Below, piece by piece: positions 43,171-52,704 of a stretch of 64,000 bases of DNA. The stretch comes from Aquimonas sp044377145. GTDB lineage: Bacteria; Pseudomonadota; Gammaproteobacteria; Xanthomonadales; Xanthomonadaceae. Made by a program: the position numbers and the translations under genes. Location: contig NZ_JBILJQ010000014.1 in NCBI RefSeq assembly GCF_044377145.1, positions 18,375-82,374 of the forward strand, given 5' to 3'. The notes beneath the pieces were generated by a model. The model did no database searches and was not told where the DNA came from. It saw only the letters and a list, made by a program, of their open reading frames with translations. Within the stretch, counting starts at the first letter, position 1. Every line of letters begins with the position of its first letter.

Positions 43171-43680
43171 ATGAGTGGAGTGGGCCTGTTCAAGCGGCTG
43201 TTCGGTGGCGAAGACCGGGTGATCGGCGAGCGGCGTATCCGCCCGCGCCAGCACGCGCGACCGGATACGCGGTTCCTGATCATCGACGACTCCACCACCA
43301 TCGTCACGGTGCTGCGGCGAATGCTGCAGCAGAACGGTTTCGCCACCCGCGAGGCCTACGACGCCGAACGCGGCATCGAGATCGCCGAAGCAGAAGTGCC
43401 GCACCTGATCTTCCTCGACATCGTGCTGCCGGGCATGAGCGGCTTTGAGGCCCTGCGCCATCTGCGCCGGTCGCCAGTGACCCGCAACATCCCGATCATC
43501 ATGATCAGCGGCAACGAGCAGGCTACCGAACAGTTTTACCTGCAGCGGATCGGCGCCGACGACTTCATGAAGAAGCCGTTCAACCGCGATGAAGTGTTCA
43601 GCCGGATCAGCCGCCTGCTGGGGCCCGACCTGCTGCCGCATCGGCCCGAGGGCAGCTATATCCTGCGGGCGGCGGTCTGA
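43171..43680 (+). CDS. Single-domain response regulator, PilH/PilG-like
   Basis: The 169-residue protein is a CheY-like receiver domain (about residues 33-155) with an N-terminal extension of 32 residues. The acidic pair is Asp39-Asp40, the phosphorylated Asp83 lies in FLDIVLPGMSG, and the later conserved Ser and Lys are in MISGNE and MKKPF. No output domain is present, so it must act by binding a partner. PilH and PilG of type IV pili have a similar build, but no kinase or pilus gene is adjacent. ATG at 43171 has GGGGA 8 bases upstream. Confidence 0.85.
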   Translation: MSGVGLFKRLFGGEDRVIGERRIRPRQHARPDTRFLIIDDSTTIVTVLRRMLQQNGFATREAYDAERGIEIAEAEVPHLIFLDIVLPGMSGFEALRHLRRSPVTRNIPIIMISGNEQATEQFYLQRIGADDFMKKPFNRDEVFSRISRLLGPDLLPHRPEGSYILRAAV

Positions 43681-43770
43681 GTCGAGTATTGGGAATCGAG
43701 CTGAGCCAGTGACACCCTCCGGTCCATTGCCGATTCCCCAGTCACAACTCCAGGCGTGGCCTGCGCCCTG

Positions 43771-44415
43771 TCACCGCCGCCACCCGAATGGCCAACTCCG
43801 CCGCCAGTACTGGATCAGCAGAAAGCCGAACAGCATGCCGCCGAGGTGGGCGAAGTGAGCAATGCCTGATTGGGTTCCGGTCACGCCCATGAACAGTTCA
43901 ACCAGTCCGTAGCCGATCACCAGGGTGCGTGCCTTCATCGGGATCGGTGGAATCAGCAGCATCACGCGGCGTTCGGGAAACATCATGCCGAAGGCCAGCA
44001 GCACGCCGAACACACCGCCCGAAGCGCCGACGGTGGGATACAGACCGCCACCACTGCTGATCGCCGAGGTCGCCACCACCAGTTGCACCAAGCCGGCTCC
44101 AACGATGCAGGTCAGCACGTAAATCAGGTACACGCGCGAGCCCCAGTGGGCTTCGATCGCCGCGCCGAACATGAACAAGGCCAGCATGTTGAAAAACAAG
44201 TGGCCGAAGCTGCCGTGCAGAAAACCATAGCTGATCAGCTGCCAGGGCAGAAAGCCCACGGTGATCAAACGACCGTCGCCGGTCTGAGCAGGGAACTCGC
44301 CGGCGGGCCACAGAGCAAACCAGGCCAGCACGTCGTCGCCGGCCCAGGACTGCAGCACGAACACCAGAATGTTCGCGAACAGCAGCGCTTTGGTGATGGG
44401 AGGAATGCGATCCAT
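43771..44415 (-). CDS. Rhomboid-family intramembrane serine protease
   Basis: The 214-residue protein has six membrane segments. The catalytic Ser is in GASGGVFG, the His in HFAHLGG, and the HxxxN motif is HGSFGHLFFN in the second segment. It should cut membrane proteins within the bilayer; the substrate is unknown. ATG at 44415 follows AGGACCACCGC; an in-frame TTG at 44433 is less likely. It may share a transcript with the deacylase and trmJ genes upstream on this strand. Confidence 0.9.
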   Translation of the reverse strand: MDRIPPITKALLFANILVFVLQSWAGDDVLAWFALWPAGEFPAQTGDGRLITVGFLPWQLISYGFLHGSFGHLFFNMLALFMFGAAIEAHWGSRVYLIYVLTCIVGAGLVQLVVATSAISSGGGLYPTVGASGGVFGVLLAFGMMFPERRVMLLIPPIPMKARTLVIGYGLVELFMGVTGTQSGIAHFAHLGGMLFGFLLIQYWRRSWPFGWRR

Positions 44416-44557
44416 GCGGTGGTCCTGGCTCAAGAGGCTGCCGGTATAGGCAGGTCGGCGATTGTAGGTGGCTCACGCCCGCCTGCGGCCGGAAGATTCG
44501 CCAGCGCGACTTGATTCGAACAACACGGCGCCACCAGCGCCCAGCGTGCGCTCGCGC

Positions 44558-45469
44558 TCACGCCCCACCGCGCCAATGCTCCAGCGCCGCGCTGACCGTG
44601 GCGAAGTGGATGTCGACGATGTCGTCGATGACAGGGGCGTAGCCGCCGGCCATGCTGATCGACAGCGGCAGGCCGTGGCGGCGGCAGCTCGCCAGCACAC
44701 GCCGGTCGCGCTCCAGCAGTCCCTCCTTGCTCAGCTTGAGGTAGCCCAAGCGATCGCCTTCGAACGGATCCGCACCGGCCAGATAGATCACGGCATCCGG
44801 ACGCGCCGCGCTGATCGCGCGCGGCAGGTGATGATCCAGCAGCTCAAGATAGCGAGCGTCATCAACGCCATCTTCCAGCGCGACATCGAGATCCGAGGCG
44901 GGCTTCACTGCCGGGTAATTGCGTTCAGCATGCATCGAGAAGGTATAGATGCTCGGGTCATCCGCGCAGATCGCCGCGGTGCCATCGCCCTGATGCACGT
45001 CAAGGTCGACCACCAGCAGCCGATCGGCCAATCCTGCCGCCTGCACGTGGCGCGCAGCCACCACAGAATCGTTGAACACGCAGTAGCCGCCGCCACGGTT
45101 GAAGCCCGCATGGTGGGTGCCGCCGGCCAGATTCACGCCGACACCATCGCCGGCCAGGGCCGCAGTCAGCGCACCGATCGTGCCGCCTGACGAACGCCGC
45201 GAGCGGTCGACCATGCCCGGCGACCACGGAAACCCGATCCGCCGCAGCTCCGCCTCGCTGGCCCGTCCCTGCAGCATGCGCTCGACGTACTGCGGGCAAT
45301 GCACGCGCAGCAGGTCGTCAAGCAAGGCGGGCGTGGGTTCGTAGAGCTGCAGGCCTGACGACTGCGCCAAGGGCTGCACGCGTTCAAACAGGCGCCGGTA
45401 CTTGTCCATCGGAAAGCGGTGCTCCGGCGGCAGCGGCAGCACGAAGTGGTGGCAGTAGAAGGCCTTCAT
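44558..45469 (-). CDS. Histone-deacetylase-family deacylase
   Basis: The 303-residue protein is a class IV-like member of the arginase/deacetylase fold. The zinc and catalytic motifs are THHAGFNRGGGYCVFND (the general base His pair), DLDVHQGDGTA (zinc Asp and His) and GADPFEGDRLG (zinc Asp). Prokaryotic relatives deacetylate acetylpolyamines or proteins; the substrate here is unknown. It lies 29 bases after trmJ on the same strand. Confidence 0.88.
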   Translation of the reverse strand: MKAFYCHHFVLPLPPEHRFPMDKYRRLFERVQPLAQSSGLQLYEPTPALLDDLLRVHCPQYVERMLQGRASEAELRRIGFPWSPGMVDRSRRSSGGTIGALTAALAGDGVGVNLAGGTHHAGFNRGGGYCVFNDSVVAARHVQAAGLADRLLVVDLDVHQGDGTAAICADDPSIYTFSMHAERNYPAVKPASDLDVALEDGVDDARYLELLDHHLPRAISAARPDAVIYLAGADPFEGDRLGYLKLSKEGLLERDRRVLASCRRHGLPLSISMAGGYAPVIDDIVDIHFATVSAALEHWRGGA

Positions 45470-45498
45470 GCGGCGATGTTCAGCGCAGCCGCGCCGAC

Positions 45499-46359
45499 TC
45501 AGGGTGAAGCGTCGGCGTCATCGCCTTCTGCCGCGGCTGCGGCGCGTGCGGCCGCCGCTTCGGCCTTGCGCACCGGCGTCGGCACGTGCAGGCCCGACTG
45601 CAGGGCCAGGCTGGCCATGCGCTGCGCATCGGCAAGAATGCCGTGCAGTACGCGCAGCTCGCGCGTATCCACCGCCGCACGCAAAAACACCCGCCGCAGA
45701 CGCTGCATCACCACATCCGGCGAACGGCCCTTGTGGAAATCGATGTCGTGCAGGGTCTGATCCAGATGCACGAAGAAGCGCTCGACCTGGCCCTGGGTCG
45801 CCATCGAATCGGCGCGCTCCAGCGATACGCCCGGCGGAGCGATGGCGGGCGCCGGCTGAGATCCCTCCGCAGCAGCCAGTGCCCCCATGCGCAGCTCATA
45901 GGCCAAGACCTGCACCGCCTGCGCCAGGTTCAGCGAGCTGTAGCCCGGATTGGCCGGGATATGCACCGCCGCCTGACAGCGCTGCAGCTCCTCGTTGTAC
46001 AGGCCGGTGCGCTCACGCCCGAACACCAAAGCCACCGTGCCGCTGCGAGTCGCCTCCAACATCAGCGCGGAGCCCTGCCGCGGGTCGTACTGCGGCAGCG
46101 GCACGCCGCGCTGACGTGCAGTGCAGCCCAGCGCCAGTCGGCAATCCGCGAGAGCATCCTCCAGCCGCTCGAATACCTGGGCGTTCTCCAGCACATCGTC
46201 GGCACCCGCAGCCATGGTGTGGGCCTGGATATCGGGGAACTGCTCAGGCTGCACCAGACGCAGCTTCGACAGACCCATGGTCTTCATTGCGCGGGCGGTC
46301 GAACCGATATTGCCAGGGTGTTGGGTGGCAACCAGTACGATGGCGATGGAGTCGAGCAT
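45499..46359 (-). CDS. trmJ: tRNA (cytidine/uridine32-2'-O)-methyltransferase
   Basis: TrmJ methylates the 2'-OH at position 32 of several tRNAs. The 286-residue SPOUT enzyme has the opening LVATQHPGNIGSTARAMK, ALVFGRERTGLYNEEL and IPANPGYSSLNLAQAV with the knot. An extension of about 100 residues follows, ending in an Ala-rich tail. ATG at 46359 is fixed by the family. It is divergent from suhB, as in E. coli and other gammaproteobacteria. Confidence 0.95.
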   Translation of the reverse strand: MLDSIAIVLVATQHPGNIGSTARAMKTMGLSKLRLVQPEQFPDIQAHTMAAGADDVLENAQVFERLEDALADCRLALGCTARQRGVPLPQYDPRQGSALMLEATRSGTVALVFGRERTGLYNEELQRCQAAVHIPANPGYSSLNLAQAVQVLAYELRMGALAAAEGSQPAPAIAPPGVSLERADSMATQGQVERFFVHLDQTLHDIDFHKGRSPDVVMQRLRRVFLRAAVDTRELRVLHGILADAQRMASLALQSGLHVPTPVRKAEAAAARAAAAAEGDDADASP

Positions 46360-46483
46360 GGGTGGGCAATCCGGCAAGTATTCAGCGCCCGGAAGGGACG
46401 CCGACGGGGCTTTGCAGTACACTCCGCGGCCGTCAAGGTCAGCCAGTAGGCTGTACCTGTTCTTTGCCCAGCGAGAGACCCGT

Positions 46484-47284
46484 ATGCAGAAGCCCGCGAT
46501 CAATATCGTGGTCAAGGCGGCACGCCGTGCCGGCGACCTGATCCTGCGCCATGTTGGCCGGATCGAGTCCTTGAGCGTCTTTGAGAAATCGAAGCAGGAT
46601 TATGCCAGTGAAGTGGATGCCCAGGCCGAAGCCGAGATCATTCGCGAACTGAAGCGGGCCTTCCCCGACCACGCCTTCCTCGCCGAGGAATCCGGTCAGA
46701 CCGGCAAGTCTCGCTACACCTGGGTGATCGATCCTCTCGACGGCACCAGCAACTTTCTGCACGGCATCCCGCATTTCTGCGTCTCGATCGCCCTGCTCGA
46801 CAGCGGCGAGCCCGTACTTGGCGTGATCTACGATCCGCTGCGCAACGAGATCTACACCGCCAGCAAGGGCGCCGGCGCCTTGCTCAACGACAAGCGCATC
46901 CGCGTCGCCCAGCGCCCGGACCTGTCCGGCGCGATGCTGATCACCGGCTTTGCGCCGCGCCAGCGCTCCAGGATCGGCGCCCAGCTCGAAGCCGTACGCG
47001 AGTTGATGCGCGATGCTGAAGACGTGCGACGCACCGGTTCGGCGGCGCTCGACCTCGCGTATGTCGCCTGCGGTCGCGCTGACGCCTACTTCGAAGCCGG
47101 CGTCATGCCCTGGGACATCGCCGCCGGCGTTCTGCTGGTGCGTGAAGCCGGCGGTCGCATCTGCGACTTCAATGGCGGCAACAGCAGCTTCAAGAGCGGC
47201 CAGATCGTCGCCGGCAATCTGAAAGTGTGCGAACTGGTGCAGAAGTCGCTGGTGACTTCGGGCTACGCAGCCGCGTTCAACTGA
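46484..47284 (+). CDS. suhB: Inositol-1-monophosphatase / ribosome biogenesis factor SuhB
   Basis: SuhB has inositol monophosphatase activity and also assists rRNA transcription antitermination with the Nus factors. The 266-residue protein has the metal motifs LAEESG, WVIDPLDGTSNFLHGIP and GVMPWDIAAG. ATG at 46484 has GAGAG upstream. The trmJ/suhB divergent pair is conserved. Confidence 0.95.
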   Translation: MQKPAINIVVKAARRAGDLILRHVGRIESLSVFEKSKQDYASEVDAQAEAEIIRELKRAFPDHAFLAEESGQTGKSRYTWVIDPLDGTSNFLHGIPHFCVSIALLDSGEPVLGVIYDPLRNEIYTASKGAGALLNDKRIRVAQRPDLSGAMLITGFAPRQRSRIGAQLEAVRELMRDAEDVRRTGSAALDLAYVACGRADAYFEAGVMPWDIAAGVLLVREAGGRICDFNGGNSSFKSGQIVAGNLKVCELVQKSLVTSGYAAAFN

Positions 47285-47584
47285 GCGCCTTTGCATACGC
47301 TGAGCGGCGCAGTTCGTGGCTGGATGTCGCCGCGCGCTATCGGGCAGCGAGGCGACGGGGAGTGCGGCCCGTGAGCCGTCAGGCGTCTGCCTGCAGTGGA
47401 ATCCTTGGGTGGCAAATTCGCTCCGGAGCGGCAGCGACCGCGGACGCGATTCCGCCCGTCATGCTGCCGATCACGCCCAAAAGCACACGCGCAAAAAAGA
47501 GGGCTCCCGAAGGAGCCCTGCAAAATCAAGCCCTGTGTACTTGACTTACGCGGATTGCCATCGCCGCAAAGGCGAAGCAAAAAA
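47285..47584. other. Intergenic stretch with only a terminator
   Basis: The 300 bases between suhB and the convergent outer-membrane gene hold no gene that I can support. The one clear element is the minus-strand terminator at 47492-47519, given separately. Confidence 0.6.
47492..47519 (-). terminator. Rho-independent terminator of the outer-membrane gene
   Basis: Bases 47500-47507 pair with 47512-47519 (8 bp, 4-base loop). On the minus strand the stem is followed by TCTTTTTTGC, a strong T run. It lies 66 bases after the stop of the gene at 47585. Confidence 0.9.
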
Positions 47585-48754
47585 CTAGAAGCGCATCGAC
47601 CAGTTCATCTCGACTTCAAGCTGGGCGCCTTCGCTGAAGCGGCTGCCAAACGAGCCCGCGCCGAGGATGTACTGGGATGGCGCATAACTGGCGCCGAAGC
47701 TCAAACTGCCCGCGCTACCGAGTTCACGCTGGTAGCTCGCCAACACATTGGTGTCGCTGTAGGTATCGCTGAGCGCGAAGTCGAGCAGCGCTGAGGTCGG
47801 AGACGGTTGCTGCCGCGAGGTCCAACGCAGAATCCACTGTCCGCCCGAGGCATCCTTCAGCTCGCTCTCCACGCTGTAGACGGTGAGGTCGCGCCAAGCA
47901 AAGCGCGGTGACGATCCATCGCCGAGGAAAGCCAAGAAGCGCGGCGGCAGAGCGCGGCTGGTAAACGCGTTGACTCCGCTGTAAAGCACCCTCTCGACAC
48001 CGAAACTGATACTCAATGGCGCGGCTGCGAGCCACTCCATCGACAGCCCCGTGCGTGCGGGCATGTCGAAGTCACCGGGCTCAGTGAACACCCCGCGGTA
48101 CGACTTGAATGCGTCCATGTCCACGCGCGACTGAGCGCTCAGGCCAAGTCCCACGCGATCCGACAGGCGCGTATCGACCGAAGCATGCACGCCTTGGCCG
48201 AATGACTGCTCAACGCTGCCGCCAGAGCCCGCTACGGTTGGAAGACCGAACATCTGCCCGTACGCACGCACCTCACCAAAGCCCGGCGTGGCGAAGCGCT
48301 GACTTGCGATGGTGACGCCAGCGCGCAGCTGAGCGCGCGCGCCCAGTTCAGCCTGGAGTTCAGGCATGAACGAAGAGCTGGTAAAGCGAACACCACCTGC
48401 AGGCCCAAAGGCTGTGCCGGGGAGACCGAAGCGGCGCAATGGACCGGCGCCCTCGCCAGCGAGCACTCCACCAGTACTGGCGGACTGGATACTGAGGGTC
48501 AAGCGCTTGCGCGCCGCCTCGATTTCCGAATCGCCCTGCTTCGGCGGGCTCGTGTCTACGGTTCGAGCCCAGTCAAAGGCCGGCTGGATGCTGTCGCGTG
48601 CATACCCGCGCCAAACTTCGGAATCCGATCCCGCGGCGGCGGCGACAGGTACGCCAGCCACCAAGGCGCTAGCGGAGCAAGTCAACACGCGGATGGGAAA
48701 CACTGACCAGGAACGTCGCACAAACCCCCCTCGGGCGCCGTCTGATTTTGGCAT
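47585..48754 (-). CDS. Predicted outer-membrane beta-barrel protein
   Basis: The 389-residue protein has a long signal region (about residues 1-42, ending AAAAG) and a body of alternating amphipathic strands. It ends in Phe (EVEMNWSMRF), the usual signal for the BAM insertion machinery. Repeated Gly-rich hairpins with Arg/Tyr strands (SLSFGASYAPSQYILG) fit a barrel of about 12-16 strands. The family is not recognised; it could be a porin or a transport protein. ATG at 48754 is chosen because the signal peptide starts there; a GTG at 48814 is also open. It is divergent from thiD. Confidence 0.75.
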   Translation of the reverse strand: MPKSDGARGGFVRRSWSVFPIRVLTCSASALVAGVPVAAAAGSDSEVWRGYARDSIQPAFDWARTVDTSPPKQGDSEIEAARKRLTLSIQSASTGGVLAGEGAGPLRRFGLPGTAFGPAGGVRFTSSSFMPELQAELGARAQLRAGVTIASQRFATPGFGEVRAYGQMFGLPTVAGSGGSVEQSFGQGVHASVDTRLSDRVGLGLSAQSRVDMDAFKSYRGVFTEPGDFDMPARTGLSMEWLAAAPLSISFGVERVLYSGVNAFTSRALPPRFLAFLGDGSSPRFAWRDLTVYSVESELKDASGGQWILRWTSRQQPSPTSALLDFALSDTYSDTNVLASYQRELGSAGSLSFGASYAPSQYILGAGSFGSRFSEGAQLEVEMNWSMRF

Positions 48755-48904
48755 CAGACCGGGCGCGAGTATGGGTAAAAAACAACAGGTGGTCAATCGA
48801 CTTTTCGCTTCCACCGCTCAACCACCTCAACGCCAGTGGGTTTTCCCGCCCAAGAGACCGCAATCGGGCAAACTTTCAGCCAGATCCAAAGGGATGTTGC
48901 GAAA

Positions 48905-49762
48905 ATGAAACAGAACATGCACGACCGCTGCTCGACAGTCATGACCGTCGCCGGATCGGACTCCGGGGGCGGCGCCGGTATCCAGGCCGACCTGAAGACC
49001 TTTGCCGCCTTCGGGGTGCACGGCGTCAGCGCGATTGCGGCCTTGACCGCCCAAACCACTCGCGGGGTCAGTGCCGTGCATCTGCCGCCGGTCGAGTTTC
49101 TGCGCGCGCAGATGGAAGATCTGTTCGCAGATTTCGATGTGCGCGCGGTGAAGGTTGGAATGCTCGCCGACGCCGAGCGAATCTGCTGCGTCGCCGCGGT
49201 GCTGCGCCAGTTTCCGCGCGTGCCGGTAGTGCTTGACCCGGTCATGGTGGCGAGTTCGGGCGCACGTCTGCTGGCCGAGGATGCGGTGCAAGCGCTGCGT
49301 GATCAGTTGGTGCCCTTGGCCTCCGTGATCACACCGAACCTGCCGGAGGCCGAAGTGTTGTTGGGCCGCTCGCTCGACTCCGCCGCTCTGCTGGCTGCGG
49401 CTGCGCATGATCTGCGGGCTGCCGGAGCCGCCTGGGCGCTGATGAAGGGCGGACACCTGAACGAAGGCGGCCGGGTTGTTGACCGGCTATACGGCCCGGA
49501 CACCGACTTCGCGTTCGAGCACACCCGTCTGGATCTCAGCCCGCACGGCACCGGCTGCACGCTTTCGGCTGCGATCGCCGCGCTACTGGCCGACGGTGCC
49601 AGCATCGTCAACGCCTGCGCAGGCGCCGTAAGCTACGTACAACACGCGCTGCGGGGCGGGTACCGGCCCGGCCGTGGTCCATTGTCGGTGCTTGCGCACG
49701 TCACGCCGACCGACATGACCGACGTGCCATCTGCTTTTCAGGCAAAGCCGATTGACTCTTGA
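48905..49762 (+). CDS. thiD: Hydroxymethylpyrimidine/phosphomethylpyrimidine kinase
   Basis: ThiD phosphorylates HMP twice for thiamin synthesis. The 285-residue ribokinase-fold protein has GSDSGGGAGIQADLKTF near the start, VVLDPVMVASSGARLL, TPNLPEAEVLLG and the catalytic SPHGTGCTLSAAIAA. ATG at 48905 is nearest the homology. There is no TPP riboswitch in front and no other thi gene in the window. Confidence 0.94.
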   Translation: MKQNMHDRCSTVMTVAGSDSGGGAGIQADLKTFAAFGVHGVSAIAALTAQTTRGVSAVHLPPVEFLRAQMEDLFADFDVRAVKVGMLADAERICCVAAVLRQFPRVPVVLDPVMVASSGARLLAEDAVQALRDQLVPLASVITPNLPEAEVLLGRSLDSAALLAAAAHDLRAAGAAWALMKGGHLNEGGRVVDRLYGPDTDFAFEHTRLDLSPHGTGCTLSAAIAALLADGASIVNACAGAVSYVQHALRGGYRPGRGPLSVLAHVTPTDMTDVPSAFQAKPIDS

Positions 49763-49901
49763 GCGCCGCGCGAATCCCCGATGGGGCCATATCAGTGCAG
49801 GCATCGAGTTCGGGCCTGGCAGCACGCCTGTACACGCATTCCAAGCACGGGTTCGCGTATGGATCACAGCTCACACCTTTGGAACTCCCGGAGTATCCCT
49901 G

Positions 49902-50186
49902 ATGAAAGTCGCGTTACTGGCCATCTCCGGCCTGCTGGTACTGCAGGCTGACGTGGTGTCCGCCCAATCGCCGACAAAACCTGTGTCGCATCCGCTGCAG
50001 GTTCCCGCAGGAAAGTCGGCGAAGAGCCTCAAGCCCGATATGGTCGAGCTCGCCGAACAGCCGATCATTCTCACACTGCGGGGGCATCGGCATGCCGACG
50101 GAAGCATCGGCTTCAGCTGCGATCAGGACCACCCGGTTGCTCTTGAGGCGCCGGAAGCCCCCTCGCTGAGCGGAGAGCAGCCATGA
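49902..50186 (+). CDS. Small secreted protein coupled to a metalloprotease
   Basis: The 94-residue protein has a signal peptide (MKVALLAISGLLVLQADVVS, cleavage near AQ). The mature part is Pro-rich, with a short segment GHRHADGSIGFSCDQDH that holds three His, two Asp and the only Cys. No family is recognised. ATG is preceded by CGGAG. Its stop overlaps the start of the metalloprotease gene (ATGA), so the two proteins are made together; an inhibitor, chaperone or metal-related helper of the protease is possible but unproven. Confidence 0.6.
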   Translation: MKVALLAISGLLVLQADVVSAQSPTKPVSHPLQVPAGKSAKSLKPDMVELAEQPIILTLRGHRHADGSIGFSCDQDHPVALEAPEAPSLSGEQP

Positions 50187-52492
50187 ACCACCTGCTCACC
50201 GCTGTCGCCTGCGCAACGCTCGCGCTGCCGCTGTTCGCCCAGGCGCAGGTGGAGTTCATTGCTGTTCAACCGGGCACCCCGGTGAGCATGACGATCAATC
50301 CCAGCTCGGTAGTGTCGTCCTATTCCATCGACGTTCCAGCCGGACCGCGCGGCATGCGGCTGGAATTACGGGCATCCGATCTGTCGAAGGATGTCGATCT
50401 GCTGCTGCGCTATGGCAGCCCCTTCGAGCTTCGCAACCAGGGCGGCGCGCGGGTCGATATCCAACAGTTGTTCGATCAAGCCCAGTACCGCTCGACCGGC
50501 GGCGGCGGCGACGAATTCCTGCTGATCCATGAGGGCAATGCCATCCCTCTGCGGGCGGGCCGCTGGCATCTTGCCATCGTCAATTTCGAAGACACCCCGA
50601 TCAGTGCGACGCTCTCGGCCAGCTTGACGGCAACGACGCAAGCGGCAGCGATCGAGGTCGTGTTCGACCATGCCGGCACGGCCTCGCGCCCCTGCGACGT
50701 GAGCGGCTGGAACGCGGCTGAAGCACGCTCGCCGATCCGCGGCAACACCGGCACCACTTTGGGCCAGCAGCGCCGCCTGGCGGCACAGGAAGCCGCGCGC
50801 CTGCTAACCACTCAGCTGCAGCCACGCGTGCCGGTCCGAATCCAGGCCTGTTGGAGCGACCTCGGATCAGCGACCGGTAACAGTTTCACGCTCGCGCAAG
50901 CCGGGCCTGAATACCTGTTTCTGAACGACATTGGCCAGCCCGGCTACTACATGCCGTCCATCGAGCGGCCATTCACCTGGTACTCGGCGGCCGCCACCGC
51001 GCAACAGATCGGCACAACGGTGTGCCGTCTTGATGGTGGCTTCAACTGCGCCAACACCTTTGACGTCCGCGCCACCTTCAACTCCTCGCTTGACCAGGCC
51101 GGCGCGGCCAGTTTCGACTACGGCTTCACCACTGCCGGCGCGGCAACCAGCTTCGTCAGCGTGGCAATGCATGAGATCACCCACGGGTTGGGCTTTTTCG
51201 GCCTGATAACGGTTGAGCCCGACGACGGGGCTCCGGTGGGCAGCAAGCGGCGAGTCCTGCCCAACGGCCCGCTGTACGACGACATCTACGGCAGTCATGT
51301 GGTCAGCCGGTCGAACGATGGCAGCACCCTGAGTCCGTTCCTGCGCATTACGGATGCGGAGCGCGCGCAGGCTCTGGTCAGCGAGCCGCAGCTTCGATTC
51401 ACCGGCTCGAACGCGTTGAGCGCCGCACCCCAGCTGATTCCGGCACCCGAGGGCTACATCCGCCTGCATGCGCCGCTGACGCTGACGCCGGGCTCGACCT
51501 ATTCGCACATTTCATCGTTCAACTACGGCGTGCAGCTGATGACGGCTCAGCTCAACGCGAGCGGCCCGCGCGAGCTCGGCATCGCAGGCGGAGTGCTGCG
51601 CGATGTAGGCTGGAACTCGAACCGCATGCCACAGCGCAGCTTCGAACTGCCCGACAGCTTTCAGTACTTCGACCCGACCCGCAACGGCCACGGCATCGAC
51701 TTCCGTCTGATCTCGCCGTCGATCTCGGGCCTTCCCGCCGAGTACTTCCTGGGCTTCTACACCTACGACGCCAATGGCGACCCGGAGTGGTACATCGCCA
51801 CCGGCCCGGTCATCGACGGGGTGTTCCTGCCGAAGAACAACCCGTTCGGCGATTCGCTGCTGCGCCAGCGCTATCTGGGCCCGGACCAATCCGAATCCGA
51901 CAGCTCCGCCCGCTACGCAGGCCGGATCAGAATCGACTTCAATGACGCCCGCCGCCATCCCGCCTGCAGCGACGGTGCGCCAGGGCGCAATCTTGATGGT
52001 CCACTGGGCGTGATGACCACCACCATCAATGGCCAGCGACTGCAATGGTGCATGCAGCCAGTCGTCGTGCCGACCCGGGTGTCCAACGACTACAGCAGCA
52101 TCTGGTACTCGCCGGGCGACGGCGGCTGGGGCTTGGCGCTGCAGAGCTTCAACGGCGCGGGCAGCAGCGATGGACTGTTCTCGGTATTGTTCTACGCCGA
52201 CGCAACCGGGGAGCCGCGCTGGGCGCTGGGGCAGATCAACGCCTTCACCCCTGGTGTCCCGCAGCCGCTGTGGCAAGTCCGCGGCTACTGCCGTTCGTGC
52301 CCGTCGCCAGCGACTCAGCAACTCAGTGCCCCGATCGGCAGCCTGACCCTCAACCTGGTCCGCGGTGGCGCAGGAGCAAGCGGCAACCGGGTGAGCATTG
52401 ACGTGACCTACCCGGGGACACAGGGCGGTCGATTCACCCGCAGCAGTGTCAACCTTCTCCCAAACAGCGATCCCACGCTGGGTGATGACTGA
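50183..52492 (+). CDS. Secreted zinc metalloprotease
   Basis: The 769-residue protein has a signal peptide (cleavage near AQAQ, residue 22). Residues 25-150 resemble a pre-peptidase C-terminal (PPC) domain, here placed at the N-terminus. The protease region has HEITHGLGFFG with the zinc-binding His330, Glu331 and His334, the HExxHxxxF pattern of a gluzincin or metzincin-like family; the third ligand is not certain. The last 280 residues hold two similar modules (FDPTRNGHGIDFRLISP and WYSPGDGGWGLALQSF), which are probably beta-rich carbohydrate or cell-surface modules. The gene is coupled to the small secreted gene. Confidence 0.8.
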   Translation: MNHLLTAVACATLALPLFAQAQVEFIAVQPGTPVSMTINPSSVVSSYSIDVPAGPRGMRLELRASDLSKDVDLLLRYGSPFELRNQGGARVDIQQLFDQAQYRSTGGGGDEFLLIHEGNAIPLRAGRWHLAIVNFEDTPISATLSASLTATTQAAAIEVVFDHAGTASRPCDVSGWNAAEARSPIRGNTGTTLGQQRRLAAQEAARLLTTQLQPRVPVRIQACWSDLGSATGNSFTLAQAGPEYLFLNDIGQPGYYMPSIERPFTWYSAAATAQQIGTTVCRLDGGFNCANTFDVRATFNSSLDQAGAASFDYGFTTAGAATSFVSVAMHEITHGLGFFGLITVEPDDGAPVGSKRRVLPNGPLYDDIYGSHVVSRSNDGSTLSPFLRITDAERAQALVSEPQLRFTGSNALSAAPQLIPAPEGYIRLHAPLTLTPGSTYSHISSFNYGVQLMTAQLNASGPRELGIAGGVLRDVGWNSNRMPQRSFELPDSFQYFDPTRNGHGIDFRLISPSISGLPAEYFLGFYTYDANGDPEWYIATGPVIDGVFLPKNNPFGDSLLRQRYLGPDQSESDSSARYAGRIRIDFNDARRHPACSDGAPGRNLDGPLGVMTTTINGQRLQWCMQPVVVPTRVSNDYSSIWYSPGDGGWGLALQSFNGAGSSDGLFSVLFYADATGEPRWALGQINAFTPGVPQPLWQVRGYCRSCPSPATQQLSAPIGSLTLNLVRGGAGASGNRVSIDVTYPGTQGGRFTRSSVNLLPNSDPTLGDD

Positions 52493-52704
52493 GCGCGATT
52501 CGACGAACTTCCGGGTACAGGCGGAGCTGGCTCTAAAGACCATTGACACTTGAACGATCTTGCTCCCCTGCGCCAGAGGTGAAGGGCCGGGGGAGCCAGG
52601 CGGTTTCGAAGGCGCGGATCGCCAGGCGGCGTGCGCTCCTGCGGCGCTGCCGAACCGCAGTTCGCAACGCCCAAAGCGTCGCACTCGCCGGTGCGCGATT
52701 CGAC

